A DNA stretch of 64,000 nt from Halocaridina rubra. Lineage: Eukaryota > Arthropoda > Malacostraca > Decapoda > Atyidae. Both the position numbers and the translations under genes were made by a program. Positions 11,663 through 23,249 of the stretch are shown here, one piece after another. Every line of letters starts with the position of its first letter. The stretch's first letter is position 1. The notes under the pieces were generated by a model, which was given only the letters and a program-made list of their open reading frames with translations, was not told the DNA's origin and did no database searches. The stretch spans positions 162,501-226,500 of the forward strand of contig JAXCGZ010022644.1 of the NCBI GenBank assembly GCA_037179515.1, read 5' to 3'.

Positions 11663-11667
11663 AAAGC

Positions 11668-12616
11668 TGTGGAGGATTTCCTGTGTGTTATTTACCCTTC
11701 GATCTTATAACCCCCTAAATTCGGAAATCCTGACACGGCTTCAGTAGAGGCCTACCACGATCTCAAAATTAAATCCTCTACCAATAAAATATAATTAATA
11801 TTACATGCATAAACATACATGCAAATATTTTATATGGGGGTTTATGAACTGCTGATATGTGAATATTTAAATAAACTCTCCTCACCTTAAATTAGAACTT
11901 CCTCATACAGAATAATACATTTTCTAACATACATTCTACCTACGAGTGTTCAATTAAATGAGCTCATTCTGTCCCTCACACGTAGTTATAAATATTGTTA
12001 GAAATATAATGAACTCTGTACTTATCTGTCCGGACAACCCTGATGTCGTCAGCAATCACGGGACTCCGAATCAAAACTACTCTGATATCTCTCTGATCCA
12101 CGTGATCTCTATCACGGTTCTTCTCTACTTGAGTGTCTCGTAACGTCTCACGAGACCACTAAGAATAAACTTATAAGTACTGTCAACAAACACAGTAAAA
12201 TGAGTGCCTCGTAGCATCTCACGACGGCAACTAACTATTTGTAAGAAAGTCCCACAAACTCCTCTAGTTTGTCGGGGTCCTTGGTACTAGGACTAAGTTG
12301 AGTTATGACTTGCTTACAACAGTTCTTTGTTCAACGAGGCGATGCAATAAGCGTTATCAAGGAGGTGAAGGGTTAATGGCTAAAATCCATTAGTGACCTA
12401 CATTCCTTTCTCCACGTCTTCTACGGCCAGCCTCCCTAATAAACTACACATTATACATACGAATATACGTGTATACATGATAGAAATTAATAAGTATACA
12501 TGCTAAGTCTAAAAGTATACATTCATGCACTTACGTTACAATAAACGAAACTATATGCAAAATAACACTTACATAATGTACGTAGAAATAAACTGTCTTG
12601 AAATATATTCAAGACA
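11668..12616 (-). repeat. BEL LTR2 (949 bp)
   Basis: Shared between units 1 (as 5' LTR) and 2 (as 3' LTR). It is 50 bp longer than LTR1 and LTR4, mainly from a different segment around 12070-12240, where gagtgtctcgtaac-like blocks are expanded. Confidence 0.93.
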
Positions 12617-12664
12617 TCCTGGGCCCCTCCAAAAAGGAAAAAATGGAGGGTCTCCCCATCAGTA

Positions 12665-15496
12665 CTACAATTTATCATCAATGATTAAGCGTGCCCACAA
12701 TTCTTTAGCCCTTTGGGCAGCTTGACGTTCAGATCTTTCATAATTTGATGATTCCTCTTCGTATACTTCTGACAACAGATATTCCCATGAGAGCTTTTCA
12801 GACCAAGCTCTCTGAATAAGAATTTTCCCTCTTCTTAGTAAGGGTGATATTAGACCTAAGGGGTCCAAAAATATACCCACCAGTGACAGAAGTTTCTGTT
12901 TGGTCAGCACTTCATCTCTAGCCTTCAGACCTTTCAACGACAACTTGTCTGTATTTATATTCCAGATTAAACTAAAGATTGATACGTTAGGAGATCTAGA
13001 TTCTTTAGGAAGTCGCTGATCCAGTACCCTTTGAGGTCTTGCATTGTTGGAATTCAGTGCTTGCAGTGATATTTTGGCCTTTTCCCACTCTACATCTGCA
13101 GTATTGCATATATCAAACTGTTTCTCTTCACTGGTACAAGCATCCAACAAATTACCCACATGAACATTCTCCAATATTTCCTCCAACTGTTCTATTAGAG
13201 ACTTCATTTGTCCAAAGGCACTCTGAAAATTGTGTAGGAGAGGAGTGTGGATAGGCTTCAAGGGAACGGAATCTGTAAAACTTCTAAGTGTAGTTTTATC
13301 TTCGTAATGCACTTCTTGCTTTACTCCAATACTCTCTGGCTCCCACAACTTATAAACAGGCTCTATGGCCTCTGCAATCAGCAGCTTATTAACAGGCTCT
13401 ATGGCCTCTTCAATCAACAACTTATTAACAGGCTCTATGGCCTCTTCACTCAACAACTTATTAACTGGCCTCTTTGGCCTCATCAATCAACTCTTGAGTA
13501 GCTGTAGGAAAAACCTGTGTTCCTACTCGCATAACAAGTATGCCTCTGCACACTACTGGGCCCATGTTGAGTATCACAAGGAATATGGCCATACAACATG
13601 ACACCACCCGGTGTTTCCATCAAAGTATAGACATCCCACTTGTTAATACCACTAACAAACTGACTAAAATGTAAGGCACCAATAACAATGCCAATGTTCT
13701 CAAGTACATCACTATCAATATCTTCATCAGCCAACTTGTGACCATTAGACTTTAACACATTTGCAGCCTTTGCTAGTCCTGGAGTGTGGATGCTAATTAC
13801 CATGTCATCAACTACGAGTAATTTAACTCTGGCTCTTCTTTTCCCCAATTTGATAACTACATTTACGACAGGAAAACTTCCTTTCTTCGTCTCAGAACGA
13901 AATGCATCAATACCAAGAGACATTTCATCTACTGGGCTTAATTTAAGCCTTTCAGCTAATTCCCTAGTTATAAAGGAACACTGGGAACCTGTATCAAAGA
14001 ATAACCTAGTATTTACCCAAAGATTTCCCTTTGAGCTGCTTATTTTTCCACTTGCAGTAGGCAGAGCACATGAAGGTAAACTCGGCTTCACCATTTGCCT
14101 TTGTACTGCCTTCATAGTCATCACACCAACATGTTTCTTGTCCTTTTCTGAGTCAGAATGTTCTTGCTCATTGCTTGACTCATCTAAATTTGAACCATTT
14201 CCTGACTGTTCATTCAGAAATGTAGGTTCTTCAAACCTTCTACGAAATTTTGACTCTTGTTCATAACACAAGGCTGCATGATGACCATTTTTCTTACACT
14301 TCTTACAGTTTAACTGAGTGTAACATTCATTTGCATAATGCCCTGACTGAGTACATCTCAGACATTTGTTATTGTTTCTCAATTTGTCTTTGCGTTCATT
14401 TATGCTTACTACTTTATTACAGTGCTCAGACTTATGACTTTGCCAACCACAAAACGCACATTCTGATTTACTATTTACTACCTTAGCAGTAGCACCATAA
14501 CTACCCACATTCTTTTTATAGGACTGGGTCTCATCTCTCTGGGAGGTTTGGGTCTCTCCCTTTGTGTTACCTTTAGTGATAGTTGCCCTCTATATAATAT
14601 ACATATTTTCCCAGTTCCTTCAAGAGGGTTTCATATGTAGGGTATTTTGTGTCTATTTTCATGCTAATCCAGTTCTCAACATCTTCTGGCAATTTCATCA
14701 TCACGAGTTCTGAAAACACCCAATCAGTGTTCTCCATGTCTCTATAATTTTTCAGACTTCGAGTAATGGCTTCTACTTCCTGCTTGAACTTAAAAAGTGA
14801 TGAATAATTAGAAGAGGGAGTTGGTAACTTTACCAATTTCCTCATTAAATTTCGTACAATCCTGTCCTTGCTGGCATAAACAGCTTGCAGCTGTTGAATG
14901 CATTCATCATAACTCTCACTAGCAACAGGATATCCCTTTATGGTGTCTTTTGCATCTCCTTTAAGGGCATTTCTTAAGATGGTAAACTTTGTCATAGTTG
15001 CCATAGAAGTGCTATGTACTAAACTATCAAACGTATCCCAAAACTCGTTCCATTCATCATAGTTTCCAGAGAACTGTGGTATTTTTACTTCAGGAAATTT
15101 AGGTGTGGGTTGCCCACTGGGGAGGCTTGAACTCTCGGAACTAGGAGCTCTAGTACTCTTCATAGTTCCTAACTTACGAATCCGTTCTAGGACAGCTAAG
15201 CTAATATCATTTACTGTTTCAGCTAGATTGTCATGTTCTGTATCCTCCTCTTCTGAATCCCTTTTAATGGGCTTATACTCGAGATATTCTTCATATTTCC
15301 TATCATATCTTCCAAATCTTTCTGTTAGCGTATGATGACATCTTTCTAAATAATTAACAACAAGTGTCTCATCATCTTTGGCAAGTTCTGTTTGACACTG
15401 AACACAATCACGTTGAACCAATTCCCGAAGGCGTTTTAATGCCTCAGGTTTAACCGACATATTGAGAAAGCAAATAGAACATAAAACAACAAACAA
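12665..15496 (-). pseudogene. BEL unit 2 Gag-protease-delta-pol, broken by two frameshifts
   Basis: Homologous along its length to unit 1 with the same pol deletion. Three open pieces remain: 14573-15496 (Gag N-terminus and core), 13483-14508 (zinc knuckles and DTGS protease) and 12665-13486 (12-residue repeats and pol remnant). The first break, near 14565-14575, is an inserted base within a short diverged patch, giving an early stop. The second, near 13470, is the same one-base difference as in unit 3. Further substitutions distinguish it from units 1 and 3 (for example its Gag core carries KIPQFSGN where they have KLPQFSGN), so it is the outlier of the three. Confidence 0.9.
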
Positions 15497-16185
15497 ATAG
15501 TTGATGCAATTTTATCATCAAAGAATCCACGATCTTCTTTATGCATCCACAATGCAACAAACAATCACTCTGTAAAGAGTATCAAAGGACAATCTTCCAA
15601 ATCTCAAGATAATAACATACAGTTATTTAATTCCGTCAATTATGACGCCAATCCTCAAAGTGTAAAACACACTTTTCATCAGTTAAACGACACTGTTAAG
15701 TCAGCAACAGTAAATGGAAAGTGTAATGCAAACCACACTGTTCCTCAAACGACACTGTGCACCTAGCAGTAGGTGGGTCACTACCTTCTGTTTATTTACG
15801 TAAACAAAGGAATCAATACGACATTCTAGATATCGTTAAATGGGGAATATGTAAACACACAAATCCCTAAAAACCACTGTTCACCCAGCCGAAATTGGGT
15901 ACTAATATCCAAATTACTTAATGGACGCTCAACTACGAAAGTATATTTCGTTTCCACAGATAGAGAAACGCTTTATCCACGTGGGAAATGGCTTCTCTTA
16001 TTTACTTCAACAACCACTTAAATTTCAAAGTTATATTTGCAATATTCATGCAAATGCATGCAATGCTCCTCCCTGTTTTCGCTGAAATGTGGACGATTTT
16101 AACCGTAGAGTTTTACACTAACTTCTTACAAGGTGGGAGCTTATCTAAAATGTACACTATTTTCACCATTACCACACCAATTCTC

Positions 16186-16203
16186 ATCCGGTTCGAAGGA
16201 CCA
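16186..16203 (-). promoter_or_regulatory. Primer-binding site, tRNA-Tyr type, unit 2
   Basis: Same 18-base sequence and same 5-base spacing from LTR3 as in unit 1. Confidence 0.75.
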
Positions 16204-16208
16204 AAAGC

Positions 16209-17149
16209 TGTGGAGGATTTCCTGTGTGTTATTTACCCTTCGATCTTATAACCCCCTAAATTCGGAAATCCTGACACGGCTTCAGTAGAGGCCTACCACG
16301 ATCTCAAAATTAAATCCTCTACCAATAAAATATAATTAATATTACATGCATAAACATACATGCAAATATTTTATATGGGGGTTTATGAACTGCTGATATG
16401 TGAATATTTAAATAAACTCTCCTCACCTTAAATTCAGAACTTCCTCATACAGAATAATACATTTTCTAACATACATTCTACCTACGAGTGTTCAATTAAA
16501 TGAGCTCATTCTGTCCCTCACACGTAGTTATAAATATTGTTAGAAATATAATGAACTCTGTACTTATCTGTCCGGATAACCCTGATGTCGTCAGCAATCA
16601 CGGGACTCCGAATCAAAAACGTATCTTCTGATCCACGGATCTCTATCATGTTCTTCTACTTGAGTGTCTCGTAATGCCCCACGAGAACAACAAAACCTTT
16701 CGCTTATAAGCACTGTCAGATGACACACAGTAAAATGAGTGCCTCGTAGCATCTCACGACGGCAACTAACTTTATAAGAAAGTCCCACAAACTCCTCTAG
16801 TTTGTCGGGGTCCTTGGTACTAGGACTAAGTTGAGTTATGACTTGCTTACAACAGTTCTTTGTTCAACGAGGCGATGCAATAAACGTTATCAAGGAGGTG
16901 AAGGGTTAATGGCTAAAATCCATTAGTGACCTACATTCCTTTCTCCACGTCTTCTACGGCCAGCCTCCCTAATAAACTACACATTATACATACGAATATA
17001 CGTGTATACATGATAGAAATTAATAAGTATACATGCTAAGTCTAAAAGTATACATTCATGCACTTACGTCACAATAAACGAAACTATATGCAAAATAACA
17101 CTTACATAATGTACGTACAAATAAACTGTCTTGAAATATATTCAAGACA
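16209..17149 (-). repeat. BEL LTR3 (941 bp)
   Basis: Shared between units 2 and 3. The same segment that varies in LTR2 varies here (about 16640-16750), with its own indel pattern. The rest is close to the other LTRs. Confidence 0.93.
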
Positions 17150-17197
17150 TCCTGGGCCCCTCCAAAAAGGAAAAAATGGAGGGTCTCCCCATCAGTA

Positions 17198-18019
17198 CTA
17201 CAATTTATCATCAAAGCTTATGCGTGCCCACAATTCTTTAGCCCTTTGGGCAGCTTGATGTTCAGATCTTTCATAATTTGATGATTCCTCTTCGTATACT
17301 TCTGACAACAGATATTCCCATGAGAGCTTTTCAGACCAAGCTCTCTGAATGAGAAATTTCCCTCTTCTTAGTAAGGGTGATATTAGACTTAAGGGGTCCA
17401 AAAATATACCCACCAGTGACAGAAGTTTCTGTTTGGTCAGCACTTCATCTCTAGCCTTCAGACCTTTCAACGACAACTTGTCTGTATTTATATTCCAGAT
17501 TAAACTAAAGATTGATACGTTAGGAGATCTAGATTCTTTAGGAAGTCGCTGATCCAGTACCCTTTGAGGTCTTGCATTGTTGGAATTCAGCGCTTGCAGT
17601 GATATTTTGGCCTTTTCCCACTCTACATCTGCAGTATTGCATATATCATACTGTTTCTCTTCACTGGTACAAGCATCCAACAAATTACCCACATGAACAT
17701 TCTCCAATATTTCCTCCAACTGTTCTATTAGAGACTTCATTTGTCCAAAGGCACTCTGAAAATTGTGTAGGAGAGGAGTGTGGATAGGCTTCAAGGGAAC
17801 GGAATCTGTAAAACTTCCAAGTGTAGTTTTATCTTCGTAACGCACTTCTTGCTTTACTCCAATACTCTCTGGCTCCCACAACTTATAAACAGGCTCTATG
17901 GCCTCTGCAATCAGCAGCTTATTAACAGGCTCTATGGCCTCTTCAATCAACAACTTATTAACAGGCTCTATGGCCTCTTCACTCAACAACTTATTAACTG
18001 GCCTCTTTGGCCTCATCAA
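17198..18019 (-). CDS. BEL unit 3 pol remnant frame (273 codons)
   Basis: Overlaps the end of the Gag-protease frame by 26 bases, in the +1 frame. It carries the 12-residue repeats, LWEPESIGV, then NLLDACTSEE and the A17-like segment ending in WARISFDDKL. It has no RT catalytic motif, RNase H or integrase. Whether it is ever translated, by ribosomal frameshifting or at all, cannot be told. A one-base mutation is the simpler reading. Confidence 0.7.
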   Translation of the reverse strand: MMRPKRPVNKLLSEEAIEPVNKLLIEEAIEPVNKLLIAEAIEPVYKLWEPESIGVKQEVRYEDKTTLGSFTDSVPLKPIHTPLLHNFQSAFGQMKSLIEQLEEILENVHVGNLLDACTSEEKQYDICNTADVEWEKAKISLQALNSNNARPQRVLDQRLPKESRSPNVSIFSLIWNINTDKLSLKGLKARDEVLTKQKLLSLVGIFLDPLSLISPLLRRGKFLIQRAWSEKLSWEYLLSEVYEEESSNYERSEHQAAQRAKELWARISFDDKL

Positions 18020-20096
18020 TCAACTCTTGAGTAGCTGTAGGAAAAACCTGTGTTCCTACTCGCATAACAAGTTGGTTTTGTACACTACTGGACCCATGTT
18101 GAGTATCACGAGGAATATGGCCATACAACATGACACCACCTGGTGTTTCCATCAAAGTATAGACATCCCACTTGTTAATACCACTAACAAACTGACTGAA
18201 ATGTAAGGCACCAATAACAATGCCAATGTTATCAAGTACATCACTATCAATATCTTCATCAGCCAACTTGTGACCATTAGACTTTAACACATTTGCAGCC
18301 TTTGCTAGTCCTGGAGTGTGGATGCTAATTACCATGTCATCAACTACGAGTAATTTAACTCTGGCTCTTCTTTTCCCCAATTTGATAACTACATTTACAA
18401 CAGGAAAACTTCCTTTCTTCGTCTCAGAACGAAATGCATCAATACCAAGAGACATTTCATCTACTGGGCTTAATTTAAGCCTTTCAGCTAATTCCCTAGT
18501 TATAAAGGAACACTGGGAACCTGTATCAAAGAATAACCTAGTATTTACCCAAAGATTTCCCTTTGAGCTGCTTATTTTTCCACTTGCAGTAGGCAGAGCA
18601 CATGAAGGTAAACTCGGCTTCACCATTTGCCTTTGTACTGCCTTCATAGTCATCACACCAACATGTTTCTTGTCCTTTTCTGAGTCAGAATGTTCTTGCT
18701 CATTGCTTGACTCATCTAAATTTGAACCATTTCCTGACTGTTCATTCAGAAATGTAGGTTCTTCAAACCTTCTACGAAATTTTGACTCTTGTTCATAACA
18801 CAAGGCTGCATGATGACCATTTTTCTTACACTTCTTACAGTTTAACTGAGTGTAACATTCATTTGCATAATGCCCTGACTGAGTACATCTCAGACATTTG
18901 TTATTGTTTCTCAATTTGTCTTTGCGTTCATTTATGCTTACTACTTTATTACAGTGCTCAGACTTATGACTTTGCCAACCACAAAACGCACATTCTGATT
19001 TACTATTTACTACCTTAGCAGTAGCACCATAACTACCCACATTCTTTTTATAGGACTGGGTATCATCTCTCTGGAAGGTTTGGGTCTCTCCCTTTGTGTT
19101 ACCTTTTGTATTGTTGCCCTCTATATAATATACATATTTTCCCAGTTCCTTCAAGAGGGTTTCATATGTAGGATATTTTGTGTCTATTTTCATGCTAATC
19201 CAGTTCTCAACATCTTCTGGCAATTTCATCATCACGAGTTCTGAAAACACCCAATCAGTGTTCTTCATGTCTCTATAATTTTTCAGACTTCGAGTAATGG
19301 CTTCTACTTCCTGCTTGAACTTAAAAAGTGATGAATAATTAGAACAGGGAGTTGGTATTTTTACCAATTTCCTCATTAAATTTCGTACAATCCTGTCCTT
19401 GCTGGCATAAACAGCTTGCAGCTGTTGAATGCATTCATCATAACTCTCACTAGCAACAGGATATCCCTTTATGGTGTCTTTTGCATCTCCTTGAAGGGCA
19501 TTTCTTAAGATGGTAAACTTTGTCATAGTTGCCATAGAAGTGCTATGTACTAAACTATCAAACGTGTCCCAAAACTCGTTCCATTCATCATAGTTTCCAG
19601 AGAATTGTGGTAACTTTACTTCGGGAAATTTAGGTGAGGGTTGCCCACTGGGGAGGCTTGAACTCTCGGAACTAGGAGCTCGAGTACTCTTCATAGTTCC
19701 TAACTTACGAATCCGTTCTAGGACAGCTAAGCTAATATCATTTACTGTTTCAGCTAGATTGTCATGTTCTGTATCCTCCTCTTCTGAATCCCTTTTAATG
19801 GGCTTATACTCGAGATATTCTTCATATTTCCTATCATATCTTCCAAATCTTTCTGTTAGCGTATGATGACATCTTTCTAAATAATTAACAACAAGTGTCT
19901 CATCATCTTTGGCAAGTTCTGTTTGACACTGAACACAATCACGTTGAACCAATTCCCGAAGGCGTTTTAATGCCTCAGGTTTAACCGACATATTGAGAAA
20001 GCAAATAGAACATAAAACAACAAACAAATAGTTGATGCAATTTTTATCATCAAAGAATCCACGATCTTCTTTATGCATCCACAATGCAACAAACAA
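17994..20096 (-). CDS. BEL unit 3 Gag-protease (700 codons)
   Basis: Same Gag core, three CCHC knuckles and DTGS protease as unit 1, almost identical in sequence. The frame ends shortly after the protease at a stop (ELIDEAKEAS). At that point there is one extra base relative to unit 1 (tctttgg against ttttgg), which puts the pol remnant in another frame. The N-terminus is extended by 24 residues because of one additional T in an upstream T-run. The conserved Met, codon at 19989-19991, is the likelier start. Confidence 0.88.
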   Translation of the reverse strand: MFVALWMHKEDRGFFDDKNCINYLFVVLCSICFLNMSVKPEALKRLRELVQRDCVQCQTELAKDDETLVVNYLERCHHTLTERFGRYDRKYEEYLEYKPIKRDSEEEDTEHDNLAETVNDISLAVLERIRKLGTMKSTRAPSSESSSLPSGQPSPKFPEVKLPQFSGNYDEWNEFWDTFDSLVHSTSMATMTKFTILRNALQGDAKDTIKGYPVASESYDECIQQLQAVYASKDRIVRNLMRKLVKIPTPCSNYSSLFKFKQEVEAITRSLKNYRDMKNTDWVFSELVMMKLPEDVENWISMKIDTKYPTYETLLKELGKYVYYIEGNNTKGNTKGETQTFQRDDTQSYKKNVGSYGATAKVVNSKSECAFCGWQSHKSEHCNKVVSINERKDKLRNNNKCLRCTQSGHYANECYTQLNCKKCKKNGHHAALCYEQESKFRRRFEEPTFLNEQSGNGSNLDESSNEQEHSDSEKDKKHVGVMTMKAVQRQMVKPSLPSCALPTASGKISSSKGNLWVNTRLFFDTGSQCSFITRELAERLKLSPVDEMSLGIDAFRSETKKGSFPVVNVVIKLGKRRARVKLLVVDDMVISIHTPGLAKAANVLKSNGHKLADEDIDSDVLDNIGIVIGALHFSQFVSGINKWDVYTLMETPGGVMLYGHIPRDTQHGSSSVQNQLVMRVGTQVFPTATQELIDEAKEAS

Positions 20097-20717
20097 TCAC
20101 TCTGTAAAGAGTATCAAAGGACAATCTTCCAAATCTCAAGATAATAACATACAGTTATTTAATTCCGTCAATTATGACGCCAATCCTCAAAGTGTAAAAC
20201 ACACTTTTCATCAGTTAAACGACACTGTTAAGTCAGCAACAGTAAATGGAAAGTGTAATGCAAACCACACTGTTCCTCAAACGACACTGTGCACCTAGCA
20301 GTAGGTGGGTCACTACCTTCTGTTTATTTACGTAAACAAAGGAATCAATACGACATTCTAGATATCGTTAAATGGGAAATATGTAAACACACAAATCCCT
20401 AAAAACCACTGTTCACCCAGCCGAAATTGGGTACTAATATCCAAATTACTTAATGGACGCTCAACTACGAAAGTATATTTCGTTTCCACAGATAGAGAAA
20501 CGCTTTATCCACGTGGGAAAAGGATTCTCTTATTTACTTCAACAACCACTTACATTTCAAAGGTATAATTGCAATATTCATGCAAATACATGCAATGCTC
20601 CTCCCTGTTTTCGCTGAAATGTGGACGATTTTAACCGTAGAGTTTTTCACTAACTTCTTACAAGGTGGGAGCTTATCTAAAATGTACACTATTTTCACCA
20701 TTACCACACCAATTCTC

Positions 20718-20735
20718 ATCCGGTTCGAAGGACCA
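20718..20735 (-). promoter_or_regulatory. Primer-binding site, tRNA-Tyr type, unit 3
   Basis: Same 18-base sequence and 5-base spacing from LTR4 as in units 1 and 2. Confidence 0.75.
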
Positions 20736-20740
20736 AAAGC

Positions 20741-21639
20741 TGTGGAGGATTTCCTGTGTGTTATTTACCCTTCGATCTTATAACCCCCTAAATTCGGAAA
20801 TCCTGACACGGCTTCAGTAGAGGCCTACCACGATCTCAAAATTAAATCCTCTACCAATAAAATATAATTAATATTACATGCATAAACATACATGCAAATA
20901 TTTTATATGGGGGTTTATGAACTGCTGATATGTGAATATTTAAATAAACTCTCCTCACCTTAAATTAGAACTTCCTCATACAGAATAATACATTTTCTAA
21001 CATACATTCTACCTACGAGTGTTCAATTAAATGAGCTCATTCTGTCCCTCACACGTAGTTATAAATATTGTTAGAAATATAATAACTCTGTACTTATCTG
21101 TCCGGATAACCCTGATGTCGTCAGCAATCACGGGACTCCGAATCAAAAACGTATCTTCTGATCCACGGATCTCTATTGGTTCCTCTACTTGAGTGTCTCG
21201 TAACGTCTCACGAGGACAACAAACATGAGTGCCCCGTAGCATCTCACGACGGCAACTAACTTTATAAGAAAGTCCCACAAACTCCTCTAGTTTGTCGGGG
21301 TCCTTGGTACTAGGACTAAGTTGAGTTATGACTTGCTTACAACAGTTCTTTGTTCAACGAGGCGATGCAATAAACGTTATCAAGGAGGTGAAGGGTTAAT
21401 GGCTAAAATCCATTAGTGACCTACATTCCTTTTTCCACGTCTTCTATGGCCAGCCTCCGTAATAAACTACACATTATACATACGAATATACATGTATACA
21501 TGATAGAAATTAATAAGTATACATGCTAAGTCTAAAAGTATACATTCATGCACTTACGTCACAATAAACGAAACTATATGCAAAATAACACTTACATAAT
21601 GTACGTACAAATAAACTGTCTTGAAATATATTCAAGACA
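20741..21639 (-). repeat. BEL LTR4 (899 bp)
   Basis: The 5' LTR of unit 3 and the outer right LTR of the array. It matches LTR1 in length and nearly in sequence, including the short version of the variable segment. It abuts the right ggtaa duplication. Confidence 0.93.
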
Positions 21640-21644
21640 GGTAA
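21640..21644. repeat. Target-site duplication, right copy (ggtaa)
   Basis: Right-hand copy of the 5-bp duplication, directly after the terminal caagaca of LTR4 and before the resumed RT frame. Confidence 0.9.
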
Positions 21645-22425
21645 TATCATTAAGCCAATGAACTCGGTAAAGAACCTAGGTGTCTATTTTGACCGTTACA
21701 TGAATTTTGAAATGCATATAGATGAAATTTATAAAAAAGTAATGGGTACTCTAATATATCTAAATAGGGTAAAAGACTCATTTGAAACATCAACTCGTAT
21801 AATAATTGTCCAGTCCTTAGCTATGAGCTTAATTAATTACTGTCTCAAAGTTTGGGGATGTACAAATAAAACTCAATTACAAAGAATACAAAAGTTACAA
21901 AACTTTGCAGCACGAGTGGCTGTTGGCAATGTAAGAAAATACGAGCACATCTCTCCTGTTTTAAAAGATCTAGAATGGATAAAGATTAGAGATAAATATG
22001 TTTTTGATATATGTACCTTTGTTTTTAATATACTAAGAAACAATCTTCCTGACTGCTTGTATAATTTTTCTACAGTAAGCTCAGTTACCGGGTTAACTAC
22101 CCGTCAAGGGGAAGATTTATTAGTACGAAGGTCTAAAACTGATATTGGCTCAAGAGATATAAACATTCGTGGACCTCATTTATATAATCAGCTTCCCAGA
22201 GAACTAAAAAATGCTGGTTCAGTGTATACTTTTAAATATAATCTTAAGAAGTTACTCTTAAAGGAAGATTTTACTTGTAAATTTTAATAGTACACCCATC
22301 TTTATGATTTGTTTGTTTTAGTATGTCTATATCGTACACCACAGATGTCTATCTGGAATATATATGCATCTTATTTGAATACCCAATGTACGTTGGAAAT
22401 AAAGATTTATTATTATTATTATTGA
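21640..22425 (+). pseudogene. CR1/L2-like retrotransposon, 3' half (RT C-terminus and 3' tail)
   Basis: Directly after the last BEL LTR the sequence continues the RT interrupted at 7179. NSVKNLGVYFD is the conserved block downstream of the palm domain, followed by QRIQKLQNFAARVA and a C-terminal segment ending in a stop at about 22287. The 3' untranslated tail ends in a TTATTATTATT repeat near 22405-22425, a usual kind of 3' end for this class. This 209-codon piece has no start of its own. It is the tail of the frame that begins before 7180. Confidence 0.9.
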
Positions 22426-22429
22426 CAAA

Positions 22430-23140
22430 TCTAACAAAAGCTGCAAAATCTTACTTTTTTTTTCTTGCTATACGATGCAAGATAATTTGCTTCACCAGCA
22501 CATCAGAAGAGAAACTTGGGGAGTTCATATATTAAGTACAGAGTGCAGGATTTGAGAAAATAATCGTTACTGATTTAAAAACAGATGAACCACTGGGAAA
22601 AAGCGACCACAATATGATCACATTCTGACACTTTAAAAAATGTCAGCTAAAGAAAATAAGAATATTGTGCAAATTTTACCTCAAGAAACTTTTGAGGATT
22701 AAGAGATAGTCTTAAAAACAGATCTGGAGGGCATTAGACAACTTCAGATGCCAGGGCAGAGGTTTGATTCCAATCGGACAAGACGGACCTCAGGTGAGGC
22801 GGGAATATCTGATGATGAGTTTGACAGATCATGCATTTTTAATCAAGAATGTATCGGAGTACGTCTATGTTGCTACCAGTGTTTAGACAGATGTTTTGCA
22901 AGAGAGTTTAAGCTATTTACTAGGGAGGTTACTGCTGTGGCTGGTCACCACAGTGAGGGGGTTGGGGCCTGTGCCGAATGGCAACCGCCCTATGGGTCCT
23001 CCATGACCCGTTCCACTCATCCGTGGGTGGAGAATCTAAAACAACAACAAGAGCTTCTCAATATACTATACACAATATTTAGGCTAAGATAATTTACTCG
23101 CCGAAAATGCTCAACATATCCATGTATACTGAATGAAAAT
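22430..23140. other. Intergenic, nothing firm
   Basis: AT-rich. A GC-richer stretch at 22930-23045 (cacagtgagggggttggggc and following) looks like a fragment of an interspersed repeat but I cannot name it. No coding gene is seen. Confidence 0.35.
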
Positions 23141-23143
23141 GCT

Positions 23144-23249
<106 letters not shown>

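Larger units (their letters stand above)
7180..21639 (-). mobile_element. Tandem triple BEL/Pao-type LTR retrotransposon array (4 LTRs, 3 internal regions)
   Basis: Order on the plus axis: LTR1 (7180-8078), internal 1 (8079-11667), LTR2 (11668-12616), internal 2 (12617-16208), LTR3 (16209-17149), internal 3 (17150-20740), LTR4 (20741-21639). All units read on the minus strand. LTRs begin TG and end CA. Primer-binding sites and coding regions are in the expected order. Internal regions are about 3.6 kb, well short of a complete BEL element because most of pol is missing. The Gag domain (DUF1759-like), three zinc knuckles, the DUF1758-like protease and the A17-type pol remnant identify the BEL/Pao superfamily. 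No env-like frame is present. Units 1 and 3 are nearly identical; unit 2 is more diverged. Confidence 0.93.

Noticed and set aside
7180..21639. Endogenous retrovirus with envelope gene
   Set aside because: No frame between the pol remnant and the 3' LTR exceeds a few dozen codons; only Gag, protease and pol scraps exist.
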